Of a stretch of DNA of 64,000 nt, positions 45,240-57,244 are shown one piece after another. Each line of letters opens with the position of its first letter. The stretch's first letter is position 1. The position numbers and the translations under genes are program-made. Source of the DNA: Plazaster borealis (lineage: Eukaryota; Echinodermata; Asteroidea; Forcipulatida; Labidiasteridae); the NCBI GenBank assembly GCA_021014325.1, contig CM037471.1, forward strand, positions 15,954,818-16,018,817, read 5' to 3'. Below the pieces are notes generated by a model, which was not told where the DNA came from, did no database searches, and saw only the letters and a list, made by a program, of their open reading frames with translations.

Positions 45240-48200
45240 ACCAGCCATGCCAGTTGTACCATGGAGGTAGTTTGTACCCTACCTCCATGCACCCACCCAT
45301 TAGGCAAGGGGCCATGTCACCTGTACCACCACTGATCTCATGTAGATAGGCTTTAATTCCCGGTAATTTTCAGCAAAAGCGGTCAGTTTAAACATTGCGT
45401 CATTCCATTTTGCGCGAAATTTTGTTTGGTAGAAATCTCTACTTGCGCCTATACTCTGCTGGGTTGAATGCAGATTTCGCGTAGCCAAAACAGACGACTT
45501 TTAAGCAATATTGAATAGAATTTTATATAAATTCGCATGCGTCAAAATGAAATTGAATGACGGTTTCAAACCGAAGAGGCAAATTCACTTGAATACGAAT
45601 GCATGAAGTGAAATTGGCCGAAAATGACCGGGAAAACCTATAATGCAACAAGATCTTCACTCAAAAGGCGTTTCTATGGTCATCCACGGTTATATCTGCC
45701 AAATCTCTCGTAGTTTTCAAATCACTCTTCAGTAGTAATATATAATCAGTCTTTACTCGATTCAGCAAATTAATTTTTTGTAAATTACTCTTTAGTAACC
45801 GTTCCTTCTAATACGAGATGGGGGTTGGGGATGGACTACAATTGGATAATTTGCACCTGTTATTTCTGAGACGTGTGGCTCCCGTTATTTGTTTTCTTCG
45901 GTGGATTAGGGCCTAATGGGAATACGAGATCCAATTATTCTTGACTTTACAACCTGTATTATAAATTGTATTATTTGCTTGATTATAACCTTCGCATTGT
46001 TTTTGCAAGCAGACCTGTATTTAAGTATCAGTTGTCTTAATTTATAAAATTTTCTTTAATCAATTGTCCACTTTAATGCAAGTGTGTGTAAATAAAAAAA
46101 TACGATATTATAATTAGCTGTGCAAACTGCAGCTTGAAAGTTGTATTAGGGTGCTGATGACTATAGGTAACAACAGAGAGACTGTTTGTCTGACTGGGGA
46201 TCGGCGATGGATAAGGCCCCCCCAGACCATTCAACCCCATGGTCTAATCCAAGAAGGAAATTATTAAAACCTTTTTTCTTTGCCTTCTCCTTTTTCCCAC
46301 CACAGATATTCCGACTGCATTATGCCTCTCTCTGTTTGTTTCTTTTTACTTATTGAATGTTTCTGTTACACCAGTTGTGTGTGTAATTTTAGCCTTTGAG
46401 AACGACTCTGCTATAGGGTCAAACGTAAGGCCATCAACATGTTTTGATTTGACCGAGAGACGTAAAATAATAACCCGTTTGCCGCATAGAGAGCACCCGT
46501 ACACGACGAAGTGCGAGCTTCAATGATGTACTATTGACCAATCACAATACATAATAGATATAAAGCTTAAGTCAGTATAAATATATGAAAACTATCAGGT
46601 TTGTAAGACCGCGGTGCTCATCTTAATCCGTATGGATGAAGACAGAGGACCAGTCCAGGGCAGACCCTCCGTTGTTCCAAAACTTTCGGCAGCCATGTTA
46701 AACGCAACAAAGCCAATGAGTGTATTTACGCCTTGAGTCTAAAAATTCGAAACGCGAAGCCTTAGCATTCGACTTGAAGACCCCTTAGGGTGTGCGAGTA
46801 ACCAATGAGTGCACCCTCTTTAATATTGAAACAACTTCTACATGGAACGTGCAACCATGTTGAAATTTAATTTGAAACAGGAAAAGACATATCACAACTC
46901 CGTCGTTTGCAAAGCATTTCATCAATGTCGAGGCCTGTTAGTTTCAGGTTCACCGAATGTGACTCCGCCTTTAATATCAAGCGGATAGGCTACACAAACA
47001 TGCAGAAGCTGAACAAATATTCAACGAGTAAATTTGTCTTAAATTATGTATTTGTTGTTTTGATATTAGTGCGGTGGGTGGTAATTCTTTAAAGGCTATT
47101 CCAAGACGAGTGTCACTTTCCCATAGCAGAAAATGATATTAAGAATAAATCTCCAACTGTGTCAATAAAAATAAGGACGACTCCTTATCACAAATTGACA
47201 GTAAACGCAAATTGTTGGTAATAATGTCGTAATGTTTTATGGAGAATAAAAAACAATTACGAAACAGATCCCGCGCTATACATGTGTTTTTTTATCACCC
47301 ACTAATTGATAACTTGACATAAATGTTTGTTCTGTCACAATTCGATTGAAACATATATAAATTTGTTGGAACAGACTCTTTTCCTGTCTTCCTCGTCACC
47401 ATTAAATTTGGTTCACTTCTGTTTGACACGATGCATTGGAGAGGAAAGAGAAAAAGAATCGACGTTGGGTGTAGGAAAATACAATTCTCAATAACCCACT
47501 CATTACACCATACAACATTGGGCTGGCGACTGACAGGTATTGCGGTTGCTGACCCTTTTATTTCTTCTTCTTCTCCTTCTTTTCTTCTTCATTTTCTTTT
47601 TCTTCTTCTTCTTCTTCTTCTTCTTCTTGAATAAATTATTAATATTTACAATTTGTAACAAAATTATTTACATATTAACAATGTAATCAGTTGACGGGAT
47701 CGTAGATCACCGGAGAGTGTTACCGGTACCATAACAATAATTATTTCTTTTGTAACGTTACCCTATCTGATACCCTAAGCCTGCGGAGTGAAAAACCAGA
47801 GACAAAAACTCTTCAGAGAAAATACTCTAGAAAACCCTGCTTACATTAATTTATACAGTAGCGTGACTTTGATAACTTCGTTTGAACAATAATTACCCAT
47901 GGTATTAATGCGATCGCTGACCATTTATATTTCTGCTTCATCGTGAATGTATATAAGGATTGCATTTCACACTGTTGTAATTGTACCAACATTTAGTACG
48001 ATGAATACTACTTAGTAACTCTAATTTTTCCAAAGTTTCATTGGAACATTATAGTTATAGGGACCCGTTCTGTTATCGAGATTAATTTAATAATAACCAT
48101 TAAATAATTATATTATGGAATCGAGCCTGCAGGTGCGCAGATGGCCCGTGCTGCCTAAAGCACCTCCTTTAAATGTATACTACCCGTTTGCTCCTATATC

Positions 48201-48430
48201 TTCATCCGCGTATAGCAAAGTGATAGCTACCTTTATTGAGAACTAGGTTTCGTTCTAATTCACCAAGTTCAACCGAACGTAACAACATTTGTTCTCACCA
48301 TACCTACTAGGTTGTGTGCTAGGATTGTAAAGGAGAATTGAGCAGCTCCATTATCATAGAAGTGTCTCATTCCACAGCACGCCATCTCAGAAAAAAAAAA
48401 TCTCCTCACCAAACCCAACTGCCTGGCTTC
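45240..48430. other. Intergenic, no gene recognised
   Basis: AT-rich sequence without a supported gene. A (CTT)n microsatellite-like tract lies at about 47560-47630. Short open frames have no recognisable motifs. Confidence 0.5.
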
Positions 48431-48439
48431 TCGTTTTCA

Positions 48440-48690
48440 CCAGTTGACGAGGGTGAGTTCCAGTGTGCCCCAAAACGAGGTGCTCTGTGAGTAGTGGAAC
48501 TCTTTAGCCTTGGGTGGCTGTCTACAATGCGAAGGAGAGATTCCAAACGTGGATGGGTAGAGTTCATATAGGTTGGCAATCAGCGTAATATATGTTAAGG
48601 ACTACTCTAATTTAAACCCAGGCAGATGGAGCTCGTTGGCCTTGGTTTGCAATCTACCCCAATGTGGGTGGAGGCGTTACCTTATGCCTT
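48440..48690 (+). repeat. Possible LINE leader fragment, related to 59180-59400
   Basis: The words TTTAAAC..AGATGGAGCTCGTTGGCCTTGG and GCCTGGCTTCTCG resemble TTTTAAACTAAGG..GGGGCTCGCTGCCTTGG and GCCCGGCTTCACG in the 59-kb region. The match is patchy, so relation to a non-LTR element is tentative. Confidence 0.3.
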
Positions 48691-48981
48691 GCAGTGGGCT
48701 CGTATCACAGTCCTAGTCATACTATAACAGACCTGAGTATCACGTGTCTTGTTTCAATCCCTTCTCAGCCTTTTAGTTTATCACACTATCGTTGCTCAGT
48801 AGGTACCTCCATCATCAATCATCTTGATACTTACCACTCTGAAGGATACATTTAAAAACAAGTCGCAGGTCGTGGCCACCGGATAGCACGGGATCCCGGA
48901 CTCGGTGGTAACGCGCGGAGAAGCTGGTCCATCAGTGGGTGTTAATGTTGGGATAGTTGTACTGTTATGGACAAGCATGGA

Positions 48982-49199
48982 CAGGGGCGGATCCAGGATT
49001 TTCCAAACGGGGGGGCGTGAAAATATTCCAAGCAGCAAAATGATAAATGAAGTTTGTTGCGCCTGCGTAACACAAAGCTTCCCCATTTCTCCCTCCCCTT
49101 CTCTCTCTCTCCCTCTTTTTTTCTTTTCTCCCTCTTTTTTAAAAATTTTTTTTATATGAAAAGGGGCGTGCGCCCCCACGCCCCCTGGATCCGCGCCTG
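48982..49199. mobile_element. TIR element, GGCGGATCCAGG family, with 5-bp TSD
   Basis: Left end CAGGGGCGGATCCAGG; inverted right end CAGGCGCGGATCCAGG. Both are followed inward by a GGGGCGTG block. The flanking ATGGA is present on both sides (48977-48981 and 49200-49204), consistent with a target-site duplication. The interior is pyrimidine-rich and non-coding. Confidence 0.8.
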
Positions 49200-49639
49200 A
49201 TGGAGTGGTTGGTCTGTGCATGCTCCTTTGCTGCTATCCTGAGGCCTCAGAGTGCCATCGCTACGGCTGATGATTCTGTTGGGTTTCTTGATGATCCTGT
49301 TCTGGTCCCGTGTCTGGTGGATTGCTAAACTTAGATCATGTCTGTCTCCTTCAAATAATGTTCAAACCAACTAAGTAACACACGTGTTCAACCTGCACGT
49401 CTAAATCCACTACCCATAAGCAGAGGATGAATTTTCACCCTAAGCCTTTTTAAGTGTTTATTTTGCCGAAGTAAAGGGGTCCATAGCAACTTTTCTGCCA
49501 TACAAATCCTTTGTTATCTAACTTGCTGTTAGTGCCTGCGTGCTTTATAGACATGATTCTCGCCACCTTATGTGTTTGTCAAAGCATCTCTCAGTTTTGT
49601 AATAGTACTTTTCAGTCGAACTGCCGAGTACTAAAGATA

Positions 49640-50130
49640 ACAATTATAAGTTCATAAACAATTCAAAATCATCCTTGAACAAGGATGTTTTTAAGTTCTT
49701 CTTGAAACTTGGCAAAGATGGAGAAAGACGCACATCAGATAGGAACGAGTCCCATAAGGTGGTAGACTTGATTTCAAGTCTGAGTTCGCGGTTATTTATC
49801 TGCATCAGCCACGCAAAACTCCCCCGCAGATTGGCTATCACACGCTCTGACTCGCGATCTCAGGTTAATGACGAAGGTAAATCCACAAAAGGGCGCTATT
49901 TCAGGCAATAATGTAATGGCTATCAGTTAGACTAAAAATACACGATCACAGACTTGGAACCAAGTCTAATAAGGTGGCTGCAGCAAATCTGAAAGATCGT
50001 TCACCTGCAATTCCATGCTCCGATGCAGAGGTGAAAATATCACTTGAGCATAATTTACTCTTTTTTGACAAAGTACAACCTGGGAAACAACTTGGGTTAG
50101 GCCTACTCAACCTCATCAACGGACCCATGT
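49640..50130 (-). pseudogene. 3' end of a non-LTR retrotransposon ORF2, decayed
   Basis: The minus strand encodes TLWDSFLSDVRLSPSLPSFK followed by KNLKTSLFKDDFE, the usual ending of LINE reverse-transcriptase proteins (WNSLP..R..PSL..FK..LK..L). Upstream, at about 49946-50020, GERSFRFAAATLLDLVPS resembles the same block again, so the fragment seems internally duplicated or broken by an insertion. Confidence 0.6.
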
Positions 50131-50280
50131 TAAAATATTGTATCCTTTCTCCACATCAGATCATTCATTGATTAGTTTTAGAATTCACGGTTTGTCTAGA
50201 GCCATGCCTCGATTGTCTCGTTCTCATTATCGTTTATGCTAAGTGTTATACTGTACTCGCGAACTTGTTAGGCGTTCCTC

Positions 50281-51151
50281 CAGTGGCATAACTATCCGTG
50301 CCCCCCAATTGATGGCCGTGCCCCCCGGGTGCCCCCCCCCCATTTGAAATCTGGACTTTTGTGACTGGAGATTTCCAGAGTAAAATGAAACATTTTATAC
50401 GCTTTGATGAGATAATTTCAATGTTTTTAAAACTATTTTTTCCATTTACATGCAGAAAAGATTTTGTTTTTACACTCATGCCAGATTATCTTATAAAAAA
50501 ATAGTAAGTAACATAAAAAAGGCAATGAAAAAGGGGCTTGTTCAGGCCCGTAACTGGGATTTTTAAATTTTTTTTACTTTTTAACTTCTTTTTTTTTTTT
50601 TTTTTTTTTGGGGGGGGGGGGTTGAATCTGAAAGAAAATGTACATCGGCGCGTTAGTGCCGTCCGTCACGTAGCGACGCAGGGGGGAGTGGGAGGAGGAT
50701 GTGCCCCCCTCAGAAGTTTGTAAAAAAGCATGCCCAATTCAAGCCATTTGGTGCACCATTTTGCGCCATGATATTGGTTATTATATCTGAAAACAACTCA
50801 CTTTGTAGCAATATTATTTCTGCATATTTAATGCTCAGACGGCGTATGCCACCCATTGCGTCCTCTATTTACATATTTGTATATTATGTTATGTTATAAA
50901 TGTAATAATTTAACGATAATAAGTCACGGTTATGATGCAGACTTTTTTAGTTAGTTATTTTTTGCAGACTTAAAAAAAAAATTATATGATTTTTTTATTT
51001 TTGAGGGGGTCGTCCGACCCCCCCCCCCCGGTTACGGGCATGGGCTTGCTTTACAGAAAAAGGCAAACGGAAACTTGGCCAGAAGTTCCCCCTAGAAAAA
51101 TTGGTGCACCCCCTTGTGCCCCCCTGAAATTTTACCCTAGTTACGCCGCTG
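50281..51151. mobile_element. hAT-like MITE with perfect 8-bp TSD, carrying a nested element
   Basis: Termini CAGTGGCATAACTA and (inverted) CAGCGGCGTAACTA. The 8-bp flank CGTTCCTC is identical at 50273-50280 and 51152-51159. Eight-base duplications and CAG ends are typical of hAT elements. Without the inserted 500-bp element at 50543-51042, the host element would be about 370 bp, similar to the copy at 41002-41320. Confidence 0.88.
50543..51042. mobile_element. hAT-like MITE nested in the 50281-51151 element
   Basis: Termini CAGGCCCGTAAC and GTTACGGGCATG. The flanks GGCTTGTT (50535-50542) and GGCTTGCT (51043-51050) form an 8-bp duplication with one mismatch. It contains poly-T/poly-G tracts next to the left end and no coding. 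It inserted into an existing copy, so it is the younger of the two. Confidence 0.82.
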
Positions 51152-51159
51152 CGTTCCTC

Positions 51160-52580
51160 TTGGGATAGCAGAAATGATGTTGACACGGCGTAGGTTTGCT
51201 TTCTTGATCTCTTCATGTCATGTATTGATGAGAGCATACCCCGTTGTAGGCCTACTAATGCTATGCTTTGCTAAATTTCTTGCCTGTTTAAGAATGACCA
51301 GAAGAGTAGGTCCACACGGAAACATCATCGTTCCTTAATAAAGTTAGGAACAAGACTGGCTACCAGAGTTCAAACTGTTGCCCACAGCTAGTTGAGGTCA
51401 TTTAAGATAAATGGTGTCATGTCCTGTCATACCTATGGTAATTTGACATTTGCTATGTTGGCTATGTCTCAATAGGGAACTTTGATGTTTTGATATTTTT
51501 GACCGACATTTTGAAGGAGTAGGCCTACGCAACATTTGTTTACAAACAGACCGTTAAGAACAGTCTGATGTCACGATGCATGGTATTAAAGTAAATCTCT
51601 GAGAACTTAACAGGGAGTCCTAAATGTAACCGACGTTCCTCATACGTAACTGCAGCGAATACCGTACCAATTAAGAAAAACAGTTTGCTCATGTTAGCTG
51701 TCCGAAGCTGTCCTTGAAGAGGTTGAAGCAACACAGGTATTGATTTTGTGATTCGAGATGAAGAAACACATCTTTTTATTCTCCGGAAGCCGTAAAAATT
51801 AAACCCAGATATTGCACAGAAAACCACAGCATTGCCAACTTGTCATATTGTGTGTAGGCGTGTAAACACCTCTATTTGTAAAAATCAAACTGATTCTTTT
51901 TTGTAACTTTAAGGTTAACGAAAAGTTGGAAGATTTATATTATGCTTTTTTACAGAACGAATTTATTCGACTAATTTGCAATTTTGAAAGCTGAAATAAA
52001 TCAACATCCACAAATTGTTTGATTAAATCCTTTTACATTAAGGACGACTTAGAAATTGAGTGCTCACTTAACCCGTAGTCATCCAGTGCAATTAGTCTGA
52101 TTGAAGTGACCTTGACATTTCCAGAAGAAAAGAACAAATCAATTTCAATCTTAATCAATTCTGATTACTGGATGGTAGTTGTGTGTTATTTACAGGAACT
52201 CTAAATCCGTCGTTATGATGATTTTCAACCTAAATCATGCGATGGGCCCAATCTCACAAGAATGCTTATTACACATCAAAAATTATGATCGCCGTTCTTT
52301 TACTTGCACGGAACATTTATAAAGCACCTGATCTAAGTTTCAAAGTATATGAGACCCAACAGACCTTAGTACTGATGACGTCACCGTCTGTTCACCACTT
52401 TGCAGAAGAATGGGAAACCATTGTGTCTCTGCCCAACTGTCTGAAATGCAGTATCCAGGAACAGCACTTTGGCAAAGCAGTAAACAAACTGTCATGTCAT
52501 CAATACTGAGGTCTATCAATCATATAGCGCCTTGAAAACGTAACAAGGAACTGTGGCTCAATCTGCAATCCACAGTTGTT
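51160..52580. other. Intergenic, no gene recognised
   Basis: AT-rich sequence with short open frames only and no recognised repeat family. Confidence 0.5.
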
Positions 52581-52705
52581 GCACGCTGTTGCGGGGTCCA
52601 TGGTGTTTTGAACACCCGAAAAGGCAAATGGCACCCGAGGCGAAGCCGATGTGCCATTTGCCCCGAGGGTGTACAAAACACTTAGAACCCCATCACAGAG
52701 CGTGC
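52581..52705. repeat. Foldback repeat with GGCAAATGGCAC core
   Basis: Outer arms GCACGCTGTTGCGGGG..GTGTTTTG and CAAAACAC..CCCCATCACAGAGCGTGC are imperfectly inverted. Inner arms GGCAAATGGCAC and GTGCCATTTGCC are perfect. A hairpin of about 125 bp, probably a small foldback element. Confidence 0.65.
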
Positions 52706-53399
52706 GAAGTGTTTTGTTATACCGCGGTAACAAATTGGTGGCGATCTGTCGTCACCTTCCAACATTATTACGACGGAGTTGGCATGTTAAAAAAAAGCAG
52801 CCGAAAAGTGCCAGTGGCGAACGATTTGTAAACAACAAAGGCAATCAATGACAGAATTATTGTTGCACTGTTCCATCGGCACATCGCACATGAATGTCAA
52901 TCAATTTACATGGCCAGCGTAATTACAACCTCTTACACGGGGCTAATTCTAAGGCGCTGGAATCGACTAACGGTGGGCACGATAAAGGTAACGTATCCTG
53001 TGGGGTACATCACCATCTTCCACTGAGCCTTGTTACACGTCTTTACCACAACACATGATTGGTTCTCCACCAATAACATTCACAAGGTATTACCGTGGTC
53101 TAATACTTGTTGTTTTATTTGACGGCTTTGCGTCCCATCCGAAGGACGAATCAAATAATGGTTAAATGTATTTCTATAAGACACAAGAGCTATACGATAC
53201 GAAGGCCAAACTCTGACACAGTGTAATTCAGTGTAGGGCCTATCGGTAATTCAAGGTGAGGTGGGCGGGGTTTCCCCCCGAACCGGATCTCTGCAAATTT
53301 CGTGTAGAAAAATAATGTTAAGGGGAGGTTTTAAAGGCTACATTACTTGATGATTGATGATTATTCCAACAGCACCGGTCTTTGATCCGACCAATGTGT

Positions 53400-53718
53400 A
53401 TAATAATATAACGTATTTGTATAGCGCCTACTGCAGGCCAGCCTCTAAGCGCTTTAAAGTATTATTTCTTGCAAAGTACATGTATGTGGAGCTACGTTTT
53501 TTGAAGTATGAGGCCTGTTCATTTATAGCACAATGTAATGGTTTACAAGGTGCTGTGGCGCAATACATGTATGCAGCCAGTCAAACCAGGAACACCGGGG
53601 CGAACCCCTTCTCTTTACGATAAGTGCACTGGGTTCTTTTACGTGCATTACACTAGCACACGGGACCTACGGCTTAACATCCCATCCGAAGGACGAAGCA
53701 TGTGGTTAAGTGTCTTGC
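53400..53718 (-). mobile_element. SINE family 1, head missing
   Basis: On the minus strand the body (CAAGACACTTAACCACATGC, CGTAAAAGAACCCAGTGCAC, CTTGTAAACCATTACATTG) and TTATTATAC tail are present. The tRNA-like head is replaced at 53719 by a G-rich sequence starting CAGGGGCGTCAATCC. Confidence 0.8.
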
Positions 53719-54281
53719 TCAGGGGCGTCAATCCTGGGGGGACGGGGGGACACGTCCCCCCACTTTTTGAAGGGTGGGGGACACCATATCAAATGTCCCC
53801 CCAAGTTTTGTTTTAACTCATGTATCTCATATAGGGGCAATTTAATGTGTCGTCTACTGTATGACTTACATGTACGGTAACGCGCTGTCTGTAGTACGCT
53901 TTAAGTCGACGCACCGCCCGAAACTGCTCGGCAATTTAGTCACTGGACCACCCGAAACCGCCCGCGACCCATGGTTTTACACACGCTAGAGGGTCGCACA
54001 AAAAAGCCGCCGAAAGAGCGTGATCCGAAGACTTTGATGGTACTATGTTTACTTCCGGTGACGCGCTGTCTACGTAGAGCCCGAAATCGATCGACCGTTT
54101 ACTCACTGGACCGCCCGAACTAAAGGGACATAAAATAAGTTTGGTGAGAAAATTCAACGACTTCTTTTAGATACTAAAGAGTACTGTCATTTGCATTCAT
54201 AAAGACATTTGTAAACTTTGTTAGAAGCATATGTGTGAATTCTAATCCTTTCCTTTTTTTAGGAAATTGTTGAGTGCCTGT
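53719..54281. other. G-rich junction and unassigned sequence
   Basis: Starts CAGGGGCGTCAATCCTGGGG, which looks like a transposon terminus cutting off the SINE head. A matching inverted end was not found before 54281. A segment with CGCTGTCT and ACCGCCCGAA occurs twice (about 53883-53960 and 54063-54120). No gene. Confidence 0.35.
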
Positions 54282-54610
54282 TTAAAGGCAGTGGACACTA
54301 TTGGTAATTACTCAAAATATTTTTTAGCATAAAACCTAACTTGGTAACAAGTATTGGGGAGAGGTTGATAGTATAAAACATTGTGAGAAACGGCTCCCTC
54401 TGAAGTGGAGTAGTTTTCGAGAAAGAAGTAATTTTCCACGAATTTGATTTCGAGACCTCAAAATTAGATGAGGTCTCGAAATCAACTTGCATCTGAAATT
54501 GAGCTCAATTGAGCTCAAATTTTCACAGGCTTGTTATTTTATGCATATGTTGAGATACACCAAGTGAGAAGACTGGTCTTTGACAATTACCAAGTGTCCA
54601 CTGTCTTTAA
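54282..54610. mobile_element. TTAA-flanked MITE (piggyBac-like), copy 2
   Basis: TTAA is present at both ends. Inverted termini AGGCAGTGGACACTATTGGT and (from the right) AGACAGTGGACACTTGGTAA. It shares GTTGATAGTATAAAACATTG and the ACAGGCTTGTTATTTTATGC blocks with copies 1 and 3. Its centre differs: a 14-bp perfect hairpin GATTTCGAGACCTC and the palindrome TTGAGCTCAATTGAGCTCAA. Confidence 0.82.
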
Positions 54611-54824
54611 AATACTTCTACAATGTTGATTTGGGTGCACTTTTTCTCTTCATTGAAAACAAGATCGCATCGACATCTCCAAACATTAGTCATTATGGCA
54701 ACAATAATCATAGAGACAGAGGACATTGGTGTTGAGAATTCGTGTGTAATCCGTGTAAGAAAAAAAGAAAAAAAGCGACAACCAATAATTGGTCAACAAC
54801 CAGGGTTGAACCGTAGTCTTGCAT

Positions 54825-55185
54825 TATATAAACAAATGCTCAATAGTTTCTGCGTCAGAATCACAGAGTGGACACTCGACTTTTTCTGTGATTTTCATAC
54901 GAAAAAGTTTGTTCCAGGTTGGGAAGATCCTGTGATGAAGTCAAAAAATCATATCTTTATCCTTAGCATCTAAAAGGAAGTTTTTATGAATTTTACCCCA
55001 AACTTCAGTCCAGTTGAAATCTTTTGGAAGATTTCAAATCTGAACCCATTTTTCTTGGGCCTTTGGCCGGACAAATTCTCTGGCTATAGGCCTAAGGGCT
55101 TTGTAAACAATTTCGGTGGATAGTTTTGAAAATGTCGCAAAATCCTCTACTCCATTGTCAATTTTTATATTCAGCCATCTGCTAG
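54825..55185 (-). pseudogene. LINE ORF2 C-terminal fragment, stops present
   Basis: The minus strand can be read as HPSRWLNIKIDNGVEDFATF, later HHRIFPTWNKLFRMKITEK, then CPLCDSDAETIEHLFI. The CxxC plus ETIEHLF pattern is the zinc-binding tail found after the RT domain of many LINE proteins. At least three in-frame stops interrupt it. The clade cannot be assigned. Confidence 0.6.
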
Positions 55186-55900
55186 GATGACTACTGGGCA
55201 TACATCGTGTCTCTTAAAACAGGACTGGATTGATATTTTCAGCAAGACGCTTGTTTGTGTGTTTGTTTGTTTGATTGTTTATTTATTTATTATTTTTTTG
55301 GGTGCTATGTTTTTTCTGTTTTTTGTTTTTGTTCCTTTTATTGCCTTGTATTGTATTTGTTGTTCTTGTATTGTTGAGGTCGAATAAATAACAACAATAA
55401 TAGCAATATTATTTAAAACACATGCCAGGATCACAACTCATTAACTTTTTTTCTGGGTATGCTTAACAGTTTGTTAGTAAAAAAAATGTATTTGCTATGA
55501 TAGTGTATTTTTAAGTGGAAACATCCTGTATAACTTAGATATTCTATAAATCGGCCCATTGGTTTAAGCTTAAGCAGTTGTTCTTAAAATTTGATACATT
55601 TTATTTCTTTGAAGTATGGCATACAAGAAATATTCATCAAATTTTATTCAACATCCTTCATTTTTCTTTTCATCACTTCCTACTGTATTGTTACGCACAA
55701 AGCTGGAGAGGTATGTTACTGGAAGTGGCCTTAAAAAAGGCAGATGATAAAACTGAAAATCAAATCATGACAAAAGTGAAAGAACCTATCAAAACAACCA
55801 TGGACTTTACAAGTTTCATGAACCGAAGCATTTTGTTAATTTTACAATCCATGAGAGTTTATTGTTTTTTGTTCTAAATAGGACACCATCAAAATGAAAA
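55186..55900. other. Intergenic, no gene recognised
   Basis: AT-rich, with a T-rich low-complexity stretch around 55250-55380. Confidence 0.45.
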
Positions 55901-56235
55901 TGAGTTCGGTGTTCTTATCCGCTCGGCCACGACACGCCAGAATGGCAGAATTGAGAATTAAAGCCCATGTTCACGCACGGAAAAGTACTTCTTTAGAAGA
56001 GATAAACTCGGTATACCATGTAGTCCTAACATTTTTATTCAGTCAGAAAAAAAAAAATCTTTTTGCCAGAGTTCCGATTCCAAGTTTTTAATGTAAATCA
56101 GAAATTAAAAAAAAAGTTGGATGTTCACATTGTTGAAATACAAGACAAAAATGCGAGAATAAAATGTTGCAAACCCTTGTAAATATTTATAATAATATAT
56201 ATGCAGTGGGTTCTTTGAAGTGCATATAACATTTC
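55901..56235. repeat. 335-bp duplication, copy 1
   Basis: Identical to 56801-57135 except for one T/C difference (56160 against 57060). It starts inside the tRNA-like head sequence of a family 1 SINE, whose first 35 bases (TGAGTTCGGTGTTCTTATCC onward) are retained. Confidence 0.95.
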
Positions 56236-56417
56236 AATTTAAAGACCTACTTGAACGAAAATGGCAACAAGTGATTTTTGCTGTAATTCATTTAAAATGT
56301 TTTCAATTATTAAGGAAATTGAGTTCACATGAGATATAAGAGATTTAAACTGTTTAAAAAAAATCATTTTGAATACCCTTCTCCGGTGCTTTTCAGAAAG
56401 ATTTGCGACAAACCCTG

Positions 56418-56540
56418 TTACGTCATCACTAATGTTACGTCATATGTGGGAGCTCCATTTTATATAGCCGCTTTGTTGCAGCATGGAGGTATAACAAAGC
56501 AACATCCCACACATGACGTCAAAGTATTGTCATTTTGACG
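56418..56540. repeat. Inverted repeat with ACGTCA ends
   Basis: ACGTCATATGTGGGA and TCCCACACATGACGT are near-perfect inverses, with inner arms GCTTTGTT and AACAAAGC. It is probably a small MITE. It lies between the two 335-bp duplicates. Confidence 0.55.
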
Positions 56541-56747
56541 CACGCCGTCAACGCCAGAAGTGTTTCTAGTTTTTAAAAACCTTGAGGTTGGGGCCTAATT
56601 TTTTGATCGATAATTACGAAAAATTCAGAAGTGTACAAAAATCAAAATTACATTTAAATGATAAACATACACATTATAAACAAGTTTAAATAGTATTCCC
56701 GTTATAAAAAAAATCGTTCAAGTAGCTGTGACACAGTCGTGACACAA

Positions 56748-56835
56748 GTGTCACGACTGGGATTCGAACCCACACTCTGCTGATCAGAAACACCAGAGCT
56801 TGAGTTCGGTGTTCTTATCCGCTCGGCCACGACAC
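56748..56835 (-). mobile_element. tRNA-like SINE head (family 1)
   Basis: The minus strand reads GTGTCGTGGCCGAGCGGATA, with variable arm CTGATCAG, B-box GGTTCGAATCC and end CAGTCGTGACAC. No SINE body follows on its downstream side; the next bases are a short GTCACGACTGTG repeat. It continues seamlessly into the second 335-bp duplicate. Confidence 0.75.
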
Positions 56836-57135
56836 GCCAGAATGGCAGAATTGAGAATTAAAGCCCATGTTCACGCACGGAAAAGTACTTCTTTAGAAGA
56901 GATAAACTCGGTATACCATGTAGTCCTAACATTTTTATTCAGTCAGAAAAAAAAAAATCTTTTTGCCAGAGTTCCGATTCCAAGTTTTTAATGTAAATCA
57001 GAAATTAAAAAAAAAGTTGGATGTTCACATTGTTGAAATACAAGACAAAAATGCGAGAACAAAATGTTGCAAACCCTTGTAAATATTTATAATAATATAT
57101 ATGCAGTGGGTTCTTTGAAGTGCATATAACATTTC
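56801..57135. repeat. 335-bp duplication, copy 2
   Basis: Offset exactly 900 bases from copy 1 with a single substitution. It overlaps the SINE head at 56748-56835, so this copy keeps the intact junction and is more likely the original. Confidence 0.95.
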
Positions 57136-57244
57136 GTGCTTTAAGGACACAAGTGCGAAGACTAGGATCCGAACCCTCACTCTACTGCTGATCAGAACAT
57201 CAGAAATTGAGTCCAACGCGTTAGACCGCTGTTGGCCATGACAC
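57136..57244 (-). mobile_element. Diverged tRNA-like SINE head
   Basis: On the minus strand, GTGTCATGGCCAACAGCGG, CTGATCAGCAGTAGAG, GGTTCGGATCCTAG and CACTTGTGTCCTTAAAG follow the layout of SINE family 1 with many changes. Confidence 0.55.

Noticed and set aside
54623..54973. 116-codon plus-strand frame
   Set aside because: It overlaps the antisense of a decayed LINE ORF2 tail, which explains the sequence better.
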